DNA of 64,000 nt from Saccharum officinarum (Eukaryota > Streptophyta > Magnoliopsida > Poales > Poaceae), in assembly GCA_020631735.1 (NCBI GenBank), contig CM036197.1, positions 40,719,880 to 40,783,879 on the forward strand, in the 5' to 3' direction. Below, in pieces: positions 10,230-20,221 of this stretch. Both the position numbers and the translations under genes were made by a program. The notes below the pieces were generated by a model. It was not told the origin of the DNA. It worked only from the letters and a program-made list of their open reading frames with translations, and did no database searches. Position 1 is the stretch's first letter. Each line of letters starts with the position of its first letter.

Positions 10230-10732
10230 ACACGACAAGGAGAGGGTTGGCACCAGTGTCGGTACAGATTACAGAACACCCTGGCTGCCTGTCCAACCAT
10301 CCCCATCCATGACGAGCAAGGTGGGCAGCAACAGGGTTCTGCTCCCATCGGCTTACTTGCGGACGAACAAAGAGAGCCGCAGATCCTCTCATGGCTCTTT
10401 CCCAGGCCTAGGAAGAAAGCCAAGCCGCCAGATATGATGTCACCGACGGCAATTGAGCGCGGCGACAACGCCCCAGCTGCTAACCGAGTGGGGGCGCTAT
10501 CTCTCGAGTCCCTCAAGAAAGTTTAGAATTGCTCGGAGCTGAGTTCGTAGCTGGGGAGCTTGTGAGCGTTGAAGCGTATTGCTCGGAGCTCAAGTAGGCA
10601 TTGCGGCAGGCCACCAATTCGTCGTACGTTTCCCGACTGCGCAACCTTAGCTGGAAGGAGTTTCTGCACAAGGGAACCAAATACTACAGTGAGGTGTCAT
10701 TGCCTTGCTGGATGAATTTGAAAAAAAAATAG
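10230..10732 (+). pseudogene. decayed coding fragment, family not recognised
   Basis: A plus-strand frame open from 10230 reads protein-like: CRYRLQNTLAACPTIPIHDE, then QGGQQQG, then QILSWLFPRPRKKAKPPDMM, then GALSLESLKKV. It hits TAG at about 10524. Shifting one base at the T run 10522-10524 continues with ELLGAEFVAGELVSVEAYCS and ELK. A TAG at 10595-10597 follows, and the same frame then continues LRQATNSSYVSRLRNLSWKE and FLHKGTKYYSEV. Coherent amphipathic segments on both sides of one frameshift and one nonsense codon suggest a broken gene rather than a chance ORF. The A-rich tract after the end (10719-10729) could be chance or a retrocopy tail. No function is assigned. Confidence 0.5.
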
Positions 10733-10879
10733 AATTTCATGTGCAAATTATCAAAAAAAATTCATGTGCAAAATCATTTATTAACTTTTTATTATTTTGT
10801 AAAAATGATTAAGTCCGTCATTGTAGGTGTGGGCATAAATTTGTGGTCCTAGTGCAACGCATGAGCATGTATCTAATAA

Positions 10880-11169
10880 GGCTGTCTCCAACCATCGCAA
10901 CCCAAAATACAAGACCTATTTGTCCTTTAGGTAACGCTACAGTCAAAGGGTTCCATACCTATTTTTAGTCTTCTCCAACAACAAGACCCAAAAGACGATC
11001 CTTTCTGCAAATGGGTCTTCTGGAGAGAGAATACCCATATTTGGGTTATGGATCTCCTGACACCCAAAATGGGTCTTTGAAATAGGTACTCTGTTGGAGG
11101 CTATAGGTATCCTATTGAAGACCTATTTTGGGTTTGGGTACCCCAATGGGTACCCTGTTGGAGACAGCC
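10880..11169. mobile_element. Tourist MITE (290 bp), TSD TAA
   Basis: The terminal inverted repeat GGCTGTCTCCAAC is matched at the right end by GTTGGAGACAGCC. The TSD is TAA at 10877-10879 and 11170-11172, the PIF/Harbinger signature. The interior repeats phrases such as ACCCAAAATGGGTCTT in both orientations. Confidence 0.9.
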
Positions 11170-11172
11170 TAA

Positions 11173-11699
11173 GGTAAGAAATTTCAGCCCTCATCTAGGT
11201 AACGATGCATTACTTTAGCAATACTTTTCAGCAAACGAACAATATTTTTCTCTCACAGCATTTCAGCATAAGTATCAACATAAACCAAAATTAAGCATTT
11301 TTGTTTTTCAAGTTATACTGTTCGGCGACAACCATGCCATTTGTCATCGCTGCAAACACATGCATGAGACTTCATGAAAGGAAGTGACCAACAACCAAGA
11401 AAGACCAAACCATGAATGAATGAAGAATTTCCCTAAAAAAAAGATGTGCTCTTAGTTGGCTCTCTTTGATACCCTCTTGTTGTAGCAAGGTATCCTGATG
11501 AATTATAACAGTGACATAACTGTCAAAATATGAGGGGATATGGTTTTATGTCCCTTTATTGTCTGAAGCTGAAAGCAGGTGTATTATTTGAAACACAGGA
11601 AAACATAATCTTTTGTAGACATCATGTTTCAAAATAAAACGGAAAAAAAGAGAGAAGACACGCTTGCAAATTAAATAAGAACAAAGTCCGCTTGAGTTC
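11173..11699. other. intergenic, no gene
   Basis: AT-rich spacer between the Tourist MITE and the 3' end of the AHL gene. No feature supported. Confidence 0.5.
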
Positions 11700-12121
11700 A
11701 TTCAAAGAGCAAATGTGCACCCCGGTCTAATATATAGTCTATATCTAATGCAAAGGTGTGAACCCCAGGGGAGAATTGCAATACAGCGATGAACAAATGG
11801 CATACGGTGATGTGGAGAGCAATACCAATCCATGGATAAGAGAATCGTTGCACTACGCTGATACAGATGGAAACCAGAAGGAATGCTGCATGACTCCTGA
11901 CAGTGAAACCATACAGATACAAACTAGTAACTACAACATAACAAGGCAAAGGCATGCACTGGTACTACTTATTACTCGTGCCCTACTCATTCCTGAAGGC
12001 TTTATCACTCCCAGGATTCCTCAATTATTGTCAGATGCTGCGCCACTGGAGCCAGTGCATGAAGACCTGAGCCTACTCAACTAGGTCAACTGCTAACAAG
12101 GAAGCTGCGAAACGGCACCCA
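11700..12121 (-). other. probable 3' UTR of the two-AT-hook AHL gene
   Basis: The minus-strand sequence after the stop codon is moderately GC-balanced for about 400 bp and then turns AT-rich. The exact poly(A) site is not visible; the extent is an estimate. Confidence 0.4.
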
Positions 12122-15100
12122 TCAGTCGGTCACCATCTTTAGATCTGGATCATAGCGGCTTTGGTTCCCTGATAGTGACCAACCAGCTGAAGCAAATGTG
12201 GAGTGCAGAGGAAGCCCCGCGTTGGTGAATGTGCTACCGTTTGGTCCCATGGGGCTCCCTGGATCATCAGAGTGCTCGCTTGATGTACCATCCGATGGGG
12301 GGCTGGCAGTCGAGGCCGCCCCAAAGCCAGCTGTGTGTGGTGGCACCGATGTTGGCTCACGTTTCGGTTGCTCTTCTTTTGGCTTTTTACCTTCAGCAAT
12401 GAAACTGCCAACTACAACCTGCAAAACAGAAGGCTTAAATAGTTGTAACAGAAGGCATTGGCGTCCCTATCTGGCACATTTGCTAAATGGAAATGAAGGG
12501 TGAACAACCATATAGGAATAGAGAACCTGTACAGGTGTCGCTGCCATCAGCATTCCAGCAACACAACCTCCAACTATGCGTCCATCACTTCCAGCCAGTG
12601 CCACACTCAAACCACCTGTTCTGCTGCGAGTGTCACCGTCCTCTGCAAGCAGGAACGAGCCCGACAGAGAGAGTATATCGAAGTGGCCCTGCAACAGGTT
12701 ACCACAAAGAAATTCATATCATGTGAATTTATCACAGCATTTGAAAATAAAAATTTGAATATTGCAGATGGGTTTAGAATATTGCGGATGGGTTTTGCAG
12801 TCTGTCCTCGATTCACAAATGGAAAAAGTTTACATCACCCCCTCAGCTATGGGGGTGGACTACTTAACCCCCTCAAGTATGAAACGGTCTATTCTACCCC
12901 CTGAATTTTCCAAAACCGGTCAAATTACCCCCAGGCGGTTTTGAAACAGCGGATTCGCTACAGTACCGTGGGATTGCTACAGTGACCGCGGGGTTTGCAA
13001 CAGTGCCGACGGTTTTGCCTTTTTCTTTTTTATTTATTTCGGCTGAATCTTTGAAAAATCATAGTAAATTACAGAAAAATCATAAAATAAAAAATCTAAT
13101 TTTGTTGGACTCCACATAAATTAGATCTACACAGTGAACATATAATATGATATGCTTTAGTACAAAGTTCTTGCTGTAGATTTTGATCTATTTTTTTTCT
13201 ATAATTTGGACTCTAATTTTGTTGTAATAAAGCATACCATATTATATATTCACTGTGTAGATCTACTCATGTGAAGTCCAACAAAATTAGATTTTTCATT
13301 TTATGATTTTTCTGATTTTTCAAAGATTCAGCCGAAATAAATAAAAAAGAAAAAGACAAAGCCACTGCTACTGTAGCAAGACCATTGTTACTATAGCAAT
13401 ACCGCCGGTACTGTAAACCGACTGAAGGGTAATTTGACCGGTTTTGAAAAGTTCAGAGGGTAGAATAGACCGTTCCACAGTTGAGGGGGTTAAGTAGTCC
13501 ACCCCCACGGTGGAGGGGGGGTGAAGTAGACTTTTTCCATTCACAAATGAACTGTTGCATCACAGTTAGTTATTTGCAGTGAATCAGAGTAAAAGGCTAT
13601 TCAAACCTGTCATTTCAGTTTTTTACTGTATTATCCTTCCTAGCTGAGATGGAAAGCTTATAATATAACTAAAATTGTAGTCATTCTGCCTTTCATCATA
13701 AGTCAAGTTGACCAAGATTGAAGGCAAATGGAACCCAAAGAGAAAAGTAACAGAAATATGTAAAATTCAGTGGGTGAGTTCTATATGATTGTTACTACAT
13801 TAAGATGAAAATATTGTGACTTGCTCTTGCAGTTTGCACTCAGAGGCACCAATGAATATGCACTCCTAAGTTCCCTGTTTTTATCCTGCCTAGATGAGAT
13901 GATAACTGAAAACAAATACAACCATATATCCTCTAAAACCAAGTTGACAAAGAAAGCAGGCAAGCTACCTTACATGTGCTTCCAAAAAGCAGGGCATACC
14001 TTTATAAAAATAGCAAGAATGCAGACAAATGTAAACATGTAATAGCCAAGAGGAAAATAATGGAAATATGCAAGTTAAGTGGATCAATGCTATATGGTAA
14101 TTAACTTCATCGAAATGTTACTAGAGCACAATGCAACTGAAAAGAGATTGCTGATAGTTGCAAGGCCTCTCCATGGTCAATTGCAGGGCAGATCCAGAAT
14201 AGATAGGTACTGATGTCACTAGTGTTAGAAACATGATTATTTGCATTGTTTTCTCTTAGCTCAACAGTAATATAGCCATGAATTCGTAGAATCTAGTGCT
14301 GTCAAGTGACAGCACCAAAAGGCCCTGGCTCCTACCCTACTCAATTGCACAGAGATGCTTGCTTAATTAGCATCCCAGGAAAAACATGCTAACAGAAAAA
14401 CCATAGTCGTTTTGTCTGGCCAAAAATGTTAAAAAAAAGAAACAAATCAGCTTCAATTTTAAACATGTGTTATTGCTTCAAAAAAGACCCAGTAGTAAAA
14501 TAAAAGCATCGCCTGTGCTCTGAACAGTTGAACCTGAATATACCTCATATGTCACTATCCCACCAGAGGTTGCTGGTTGACGCAGTGTTGCTGTGCACAG
14601 AGCGCCATTTGCCGAAATTATGCATGTAGTGCGCGGGCCTTGTTGAGAAAAAGCCATTATTTTGGATGCAACATCCTGAAAATACAGAGATAATTTCGTG
14701 CATAATCTCTGATTAGATTGTCAGTGGTACAGTACAACGAAGCAGCAGGCTCAAAAACACCAAGCCATTAATGCCACTAAAATTGTTGCCAACTGGTAAA
14801 TATACTATTAATGCAAGTAGAAAGCAAGCCAAGATAGAATCAACAGAACATTCTCCAAAATTTGTAAAAATATCCCCTGAGCAATGTGTTATACGCACTA
14901 TACAAATGAACTCTGTAATATGTTGAACAGATGTGTGCTAAGTATTCATTGATGGCACAGAAAACATGGGAAGCTTCACGGGAGTTGACAGCAAGAGAAA
15001 AAGGTATAAAAGGATAACACTAAAAATACTGAAAAGACCATGCAAGAAATGTTTTGAGCTTATTCTAGAAGGGAAAAAAAAGCATATAGCTCTCTCTTGT

Positions 15101-16754
15101 TGGTCCATTATTAGATATAAATGTGACTCTATGGAAGCTCGTCAGTTCAATATAAAAGCCTGGAGAGTGGCTGGAATTTGCAAGCCAAGGGATAGGCAAG
15201 AACATTTCAACAAAAAACAGCATGTCCAATGTAACTTGGGCAAATCACATGATGGTTTCAAATACCTCGTTAGGCTTCACAGTCATTATGTGGGGAGTAA
15301 ATGATGTCCCCGAAGATCCTGAAAAGCACACATGCAGTGAGAATTGCTTCAACAAATTCTTTATATTATAAAAAGAAACCTGTAAATGACATTATCATTA
15401 ACATTCTGGCAATGAAATATGGTGGTGGTGAAAAAAATCCAAGTAAAAACAAATATCTACTGCCCTTATTGGTTGGCAAGGGTAAAAGGCTAGAGATTAC
15501 TACAAATCTAAGCATGATTAAGTTACAAGGGGAAAAAAATTATCCATCTTTGGTCGGTATGTGCACATACTGTACATGAATATTTAAACGCAAGCAACCT
15601 GCGATGAGAAATACAATATTTAAAGACCAGGCTCGTGTTTGAATAGATGCTACTTATCCTGTTTATACAGTGCATAATAATAAAGGCAATGCCTGTACTT
15701 CACCAAACTATTAAAATGCCTGCACCCCGGGCCGTGTTTAGATCCAGAGTTGGATCGCCGGATTCCGCAAGCAACTTTTGTTTTTTATGCAAAAAATTGT
15801 CCAAAAAATGATAAATTAGACTCAAAATGTTCATCTCGCAAAGTACAACAAAACTGTGCAATTAGTCATTTGCCGACATTTTAATGTGACGGGGAATCTC
15901 CTTTTTGCATAGTGGAATTTGGGGTTGGATTTAGGAACTAAACAAGGCCCTATTTTTAATTCCTTCAGAATGTGGGGGGATCTTTAAAAACAAATTATTG
16001 CACCAGTCATCTAGTTAAAGGCACAAAAAAGATGACATAATAAATAAAAAAAACGTATTCCAGAAATCACGTCATATACCTCCAGGGCCCTAGCACCACG
16101 TTTTCAATGGCTACAGCTACGGGCCAAGGCATGGCCTTATGTAAGCGCATACTTTTGAGAATTGAGACATAAAAGCAAGGCAGAGAGGTGGTGTAGGCTA
16201 TTACCCAAAGCATCGAGCTGTTTCTTTTTGCCGGACCCAGGGGGCCGTCCTCTGCGCTTGCCGTCGGGGTTGGAGCTAGAGCCGCCTCCACCGGACTGGC
16301 CGCCCGCTGCTTCAGTGCCCGCCGCTGCCGCGGACTTGAGTCCCAAACCAATGCTTCCGTCCGGGCCATACTTCCTCGGCCTCCCCCTCTTCTTCTTCAC
16401 GAGCTCCCCACCGCTCACGGCGACGCCACCGGAGCCGGGATGCTGCTGCTGCAAGCCCGGCGCGCCGGAATCAGCGCGGTACATGGGCCCCGGCGGCATG
16501 TCCGCGGGCTTCATGTTCATCGGCGACGAGGCGCCCGGCGACGGCGCCATGGGGTTGTTGAAGGCGAGGGGCATCCCGTGCATAACGTTGGCCGCCGAGG
16601 CCGGCGGCATCCCGGGCGGCGTGGCGGCGGCGCCGAACGCGGTGGCGGCGTGCTGCATCATGACGCCGCCGCCGGCGCCAGCCTGCGGCGGGGATCCCAC
16701 GCGCGGCGCCGCCTGCGCCTGAGCCTGCTGCTGGTGCTGGTCCCGGCCGTCCAT
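12122..16754 (-). CDS. AT-hook motif nuclear-localized (AHL) protein, two AT-hooks plus PPC domain, five exons
   Basis: Coding exons on the minus strand are 16754-16205, 15318-15266, 14675-14544, 12688-12527 and 12418-12122. Every intron is GT-AG and the exons total 1194 nt, encoding 397 residues. Exon 1 encodes a Gln/Pro/Met/Gly-rich N-terminus, a first AT-hook KKKRGRPRKYGPDG and a second hook KRRGRPPGSGKKKQLDALG, for minor-groove binding of AT-rich DNA. Exons 2-5 encode the PPC/DUF296 domain: [60 protein letters not shown] and GGCVAGMLMAATPVQVVVGSF. The Ser/Pro-rich tail ends VTD. AHL proteins trimerise through the PPC domain and act on chromatin and transcription. Two hooks plus introns fit the type II clade. 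The introns hold a 718-bp foldback element and a MITE. The frame is intact, so it is probably functional. No orthologue symbol is assigned. Confidence 0.95.
12757..12796. repeat. 20-bp tandem duplication beside the foldback element
   Basis: GAATATTGCAGATGGGTTTA is followed directly by GAATATTGCGGATGGGTTTT, two copies differing at two positions. Confidence 0.75.
12821..13538. mobile_element. 718-bp foldback MULE-like element in an AHL intron
   Basis: The left arm begins GGAAAAAGTTTACATCACCC; the right arm reverse-complemented begins GGAAAAAGTCTACTTCACCC. The arms stay alignable for about 340 bp each, leaving only a short central loop near 13165-13215. A perfect 10-bp TSD, ATTCACAAAT, lies at 12811-12820 and 13539-13548. 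The TSD length and long TIRs fit non-autonomous Mutator-like elements. It lies in intron 3 (14543-12689). Confidence 0.9.
15729..15950. mobile_element. GGCC-type Tourist-like MITE in AHL intron 1 (222 bp)
   Basis: The left end is GGGCCGTGTTTAGATCC; the right end reverse-complemented is GGGCCTTGTTTAGTTCC. The inner sequence AACTGTGCAATTAGTCATTT resembles the other GGCC family members. No clean TSD was found. Confidence 0.7.
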
Positions 16755-17144
16755 CTCGCGGCGGGTGGGCGGGGCGGTAAAAACCCTAGGCCTGGCCTCC
16801 CGAATCCGACGCCGCCCCTCCGCCTCGGCGCAGCTCACCTCACCCGCGCCCGCGCGCCTCGTCGGGCACAGTTCACATGCGCGGGTCGCGGCGGTTGGAC
16901 GTGACCTTTCTCTCTGCCTCCTCTGCACCCGAAAACCGACCTCGAAATCGAATAAAATACGGCGGAAATGGGGAAAGCAGAGGGGGAAAAAAATCCTGCG
17001 GCGCCGAAGAAAACAGAAATTTGTGAGAGAAAAATGGAGCGAGGAGGAGGAGGTGGCGAGGTGCGAGTGGGAAGAGATGGGGAATTGGGGAGAGTTTACC
17101 TGACCTCAGGGGTCGGATCAGATCTGTAACTGACGAGAAAACGC

Positions 17145-17152
17145 GAGATATA
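17145..17152 (-). promoter_or_regulatory. possible TATA box of the two-AT-hook AHL gene
   Basis: The minus-strand sequence CCCTATATCTCGCG lies about 390 bp upstream of the ATG. The ATA of this motif is the target-site duplication of the adjacent MITE. A CAG/GTAAAC donor-like site near 17100 would allow a leader intron. No experimental start site is implied. Confidence 0.25.
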
Positions 17153-17396
17153 GGGTGTGTTCACTTCGCGAAAAGTAGCTGAAAAGTTACTGTACCATCT
17201 TTCGTTGTTATTTGACAAAATTTATCCAATTATGGACTAACTAGGCTCAAAAGATTCGTCCCGACATTTACAGACAAACTATGCAATTAGTTATCTTTTT
17301 TACCTACGTTTAATGCTCTATGCATGCGTTAAAAGATTTGATGTGATGTGTGTAAGAGGAAATATTTTGGATTGGGAGGAGGAAGTGAACGCGGCC
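17153..17396. mobile_element. Tourist-like MITE (244 bp) upstream of the AHL gene
   Basis: The ends are GGGTGTGTTCACTTCGCGAA and, reverse-complemented, GGCCGCGTTCACTTCCTCCT. The TSD is ATA at 17150-17152 and 17397-17399. It has the same family and the same 244-bp length as the copy at 27359-27602, in opposite orientation. Confidence 0.85.
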
Positions 17397-17834
17397 ATAG
17401 GGAAAAAATCGCTGCCTACTCTCTCTCTCCCCTGACGGTACGGTCTTGTTTGAATAGAAATACCTTGTCCCTCGGTTCCTTTTACTCCGGCAAATGGTAC
17501 GGTCTTGTTTGAATAGAAATAACTCATCATAATTTTCAAGAGTCACATCAAAAAAATCACTGTGCAAACAAAATATTCCCCGTCACATCAAACTTGTGAT
17601 ATATGCATGAAGTACTAAATGTAGATGAAATCAAAAACTAATTGTACAGCTTGGTTGTACTTTGCGAGACGAACGTTTTGAACCTAATTAGTCAACGGTT
17701 GGACACTATTTACCAAATAAAGCCAAAACGTGCTACAGTACTTTTTTTACACCTTTTCCCGGAACTAAACACACCCGACAATGAAAATAAGAGCAAAAGA
17801 AAAAAAACATTTTCGTCATGTCCTTCTTCACATA

Positions 17835-18064
17835 GGCCTTGTTCAGATGCACTTCAAAAGTTGAAAAATTTTCACGCTCTTCATCACATTAATCTTTGGA
17901 CTCATGTATGAAGTAGTAAATGTAGGTAAAAAAATAACTAATTACACAGTTTAGTTGAAAAATCACGAGATGAATCTTTTGAGCCTAGTTGGTCCATGAT
18001 TGGATAATATGTGCTAAATAAGACGAAAGTGATACTATTCATTTTTCAGCATCTAAACGTGGCC
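17835..18064. mobile_element. Tourist-like MITE (230 bp), TSD ATA
   Basis: The ends are GGCCTTGTTCAGATGC and, reverse-complemented, GGCCACGTTTAGATGC. The TSD is ATA at 17832-17834 and 18065-18067. It is the same family as the copy at 62672-62909. Confidence 0.85.
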
Positions 18065-18067
18065 ATA

Positions 18068-18410
18068 TTATTCAGGCATTGATTAGTTGATTAGTAAAAA
18101 GTTTTTGAGCGTTACGTATGTTTCAGGGTACGTTGAAAGAGGTGTTCGGATATTAATAAAAAAGCTAATTACATAAATCGTTTGAAAACCACGAGACGAA
18201 TTTATTAAGCATAATTAATCCGTTATTAACATATGAGTGTTATTGTAGCAATTATGGCTAATTATAAACTAATTAGACTTAAAAAATTCGTCTCACGGTT
18301 TTCATACAAATTATACAAATTATGCAATTAATTTTTTTTATCTACATTTAATGCTCTATAATATGTTCAATTATTTAATGGGATGAGTTAAAAGTTTTTG
18401 GATGGAAAAT
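18068..18410. mobile_element. degraded GGCC-family MITE relic
   Basis: Internal phrases of the family recur, such as ACGAGACGAATTTATTAAGC, AAATTCGTCTCACGGTTTTC and CATTTAATGCTCTATAATAT. They occur in both orientations, but no intact ends are visible. Confidence 0.5.
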
Positions 18411-18504
18411 AAACTGACCTCTTGGAGAATCGAGAGTGATCGACAAGCGGCTGATATGTCTCTATAAAACCGTGTTTTTCTGGTAAACGTGTTTCCGGGA
18501 CAAA

Positions 18505-18744
18505 GGCACCGTTTAGATGCTAAAAATTTTATCAAAATTTTCAGATTTCCCGTCACATCGAATCTTTGAACGCATGCATGAAGCATTAAATATAGATAAA
18601 AATAAAACTAATTATACAGTTTAGACGAAATAGACGAGACAAATCTTTTAAGCCTAATTAGACTATGATTAGACAATATTTGCCAAATAACAACGAAACT
18701 GCTACAGTAGCGTTTCGACGTAAATTTTACCAAATAAACGGCCC
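18505..18744. mobile_element. GGCC-type Tourist-like MITE (about 240 bp)
   Basis: The left end is GGCACCGTTTAGATGC; the right end reverse-complemented begins GGGGCCGTTTATTTGG. The interior CCGTCACATCGAATCTTTGA, AAGCATTAAATATAGATAAA and ACAGTTTAGACGAAATAGAC matches the element inside the F-box gene. Confidence 0.75.
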
Positions 18745-20046
18745 CGAAACTGGTAAAGGGACGGAGGGAGTACGCCCTGCGAGCGAGCGAACGTGTGTGA
18801 CACGACATAACAAATTGAATGGCAGGGGCCCATGAGGCATCAGCGTCGTGCGCGGGACTGACGGGGGAGAGTACGAGTACGGTGGTCCCGGGCCAGGCGG
18901 ACGACGTGAGAGAACAGCGCCGGACCACGGGCGCGGCCCAACGGCTCCACTCTCCACGGGCGGGCAGGGGCAGAGGTACCTCGCGTGCCGCAGATCCCGC
19001 CGAATCCCCATCCCCTCCGCGCCGTGTACGACGTCGCGGTCGCGGCTGCTGCCTCTGCCTGCTTGGCCCGTGTGCCCGTGCGGCTTGTCGTGGCGCCCGG
19101 GCGGGCGGCACGGAGCGGGCAACGGAGGACCCGTGCCACAGCAGCTCGTGCCTGTTGATGACGTCGTGTGGTGTGGGGGCCGCCAATGGCTGGGATGGCG
19201 CCGTGTGGTGTGATGTGATGTGACCAGCTGTGCGACTCCGATGCGGGTCCCTCTCCCGCGCCTGCTTTCCGCACGGCACGGCACGGCGCGGCGCGGATCA
19301 AGGCGTCCCGGACTGCCGGTGTTTTTCTTGGCCGGACGCACGGTGGGGCACTGAGGCGGCACGGCCGCACGCTGGGCCGCTGGCCTTGCTAGGAACGCTG
19401 CTAGTGGGGTCGTCAGTCTCACGGTTCTGTCTCTCTTTGGGAATTGCGGCCTTGCGGGACGTGCGACATGGGCTTAAAACTCGGCCTGTTTTTCGTGGGC
19501 CTAACCTGGAAACGATCTGGGCTCGTTCTCTTCAGCCTCACACCCCGTTTCCATTTTCCTCTGATCTGTCGCTTTTCCTGCAGAGTGCAGAGCGCTGAGT
19601 GCACCTCTGTCTGCAGTCTGCACGAAACTGACCTGGAATTCCTTTTGCGTCCTACTGTTGTGAATTGTTCTATATAGAGTACATCATACAAGGTTGCGGA
19701 TTTGTCGCCTCTATCGTGCACACTGGTCCAGAGTGGACCAGCAGATAGTCAAATTCTTTTATTCTGGAACACGAATAGGCAAAGGAGTGCACGCAGAATT
19801 TATATACGTCTCCCTCCACATTGACCAACCGGTCAATTTCAACAGCCCAACCACTTTGGGTGTTAGCATGGGTTTGGATTGACGAAGTGAGCTTCCAATT
19901 GAAAAGCATATGCCAAGTAGATGATCTCAACCTCACTGCTTTTTCAGTTTTTCTCAACCATCGCATGGATCCGTGAACCACCTCCAACAAATGCCCAACA
20001 ACCCCCCTGCTCATCTGAGAGCCACGCCGCATGCAGCAGAGCAAAG
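18745..20046. other. GC-rich region then HIPP upstream DNA, no gene recognised
   Basis: From 18780 to 19420 the GC content is high and all six frames have long open runs, but none shows a domain or coherent codon pattern I recognise. From 19500 to 20046 composition normalises; a TATATAGAG motif lies at about 19671. The region could hold promoter or leader sequence of the HIPP gene. Confidence 0.4.
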
Positions 20047-20077
20047 CCCCCCTTAACCCCCCCCCCCCTCCCCCCCC
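20047..20077. promoter_or_regulatory. C-rich tract upstream of HIPP (G-rich on the minus strand)
   Basis: Runs of 6, 12 and 8 C residues (20047-20052, 20057-20068, 20070-20077), separated by TTAA and T, lie 145-175 bp before the start codon. The opposite strand could fold as a G-quadruplex. Any regulatory role is inference. Confidence 0.4.
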
Positions 20078-20221
20078 TTGAGCTCTGCTCTTGCATATCA
20101 GTTGCAATGTCGCCCGAGCATTATTAGTGCGCTGCGTTTTGGAGCTGTAGCAACGAGCAAAGGGGGCTCATCGATCAACAAGTGAAGTGAGTGACGCGAA
20201 CAGTCAGAAATCGGCGTCGGC

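Noticed and set aside
14966..15304. A 112-codon frame in the AHL intron
   Set aside because: It lies in intron 2 of a well-supported gene and runs antisense to it. Lys-rich chance frame.
18600..19420. Several overlapping open frames of 120-230 codons on both strands
   Set aside because: They coincide with a GC-rich block, start at non-ATG codons in some cases, overlap in all phases and show no domain or splice support.
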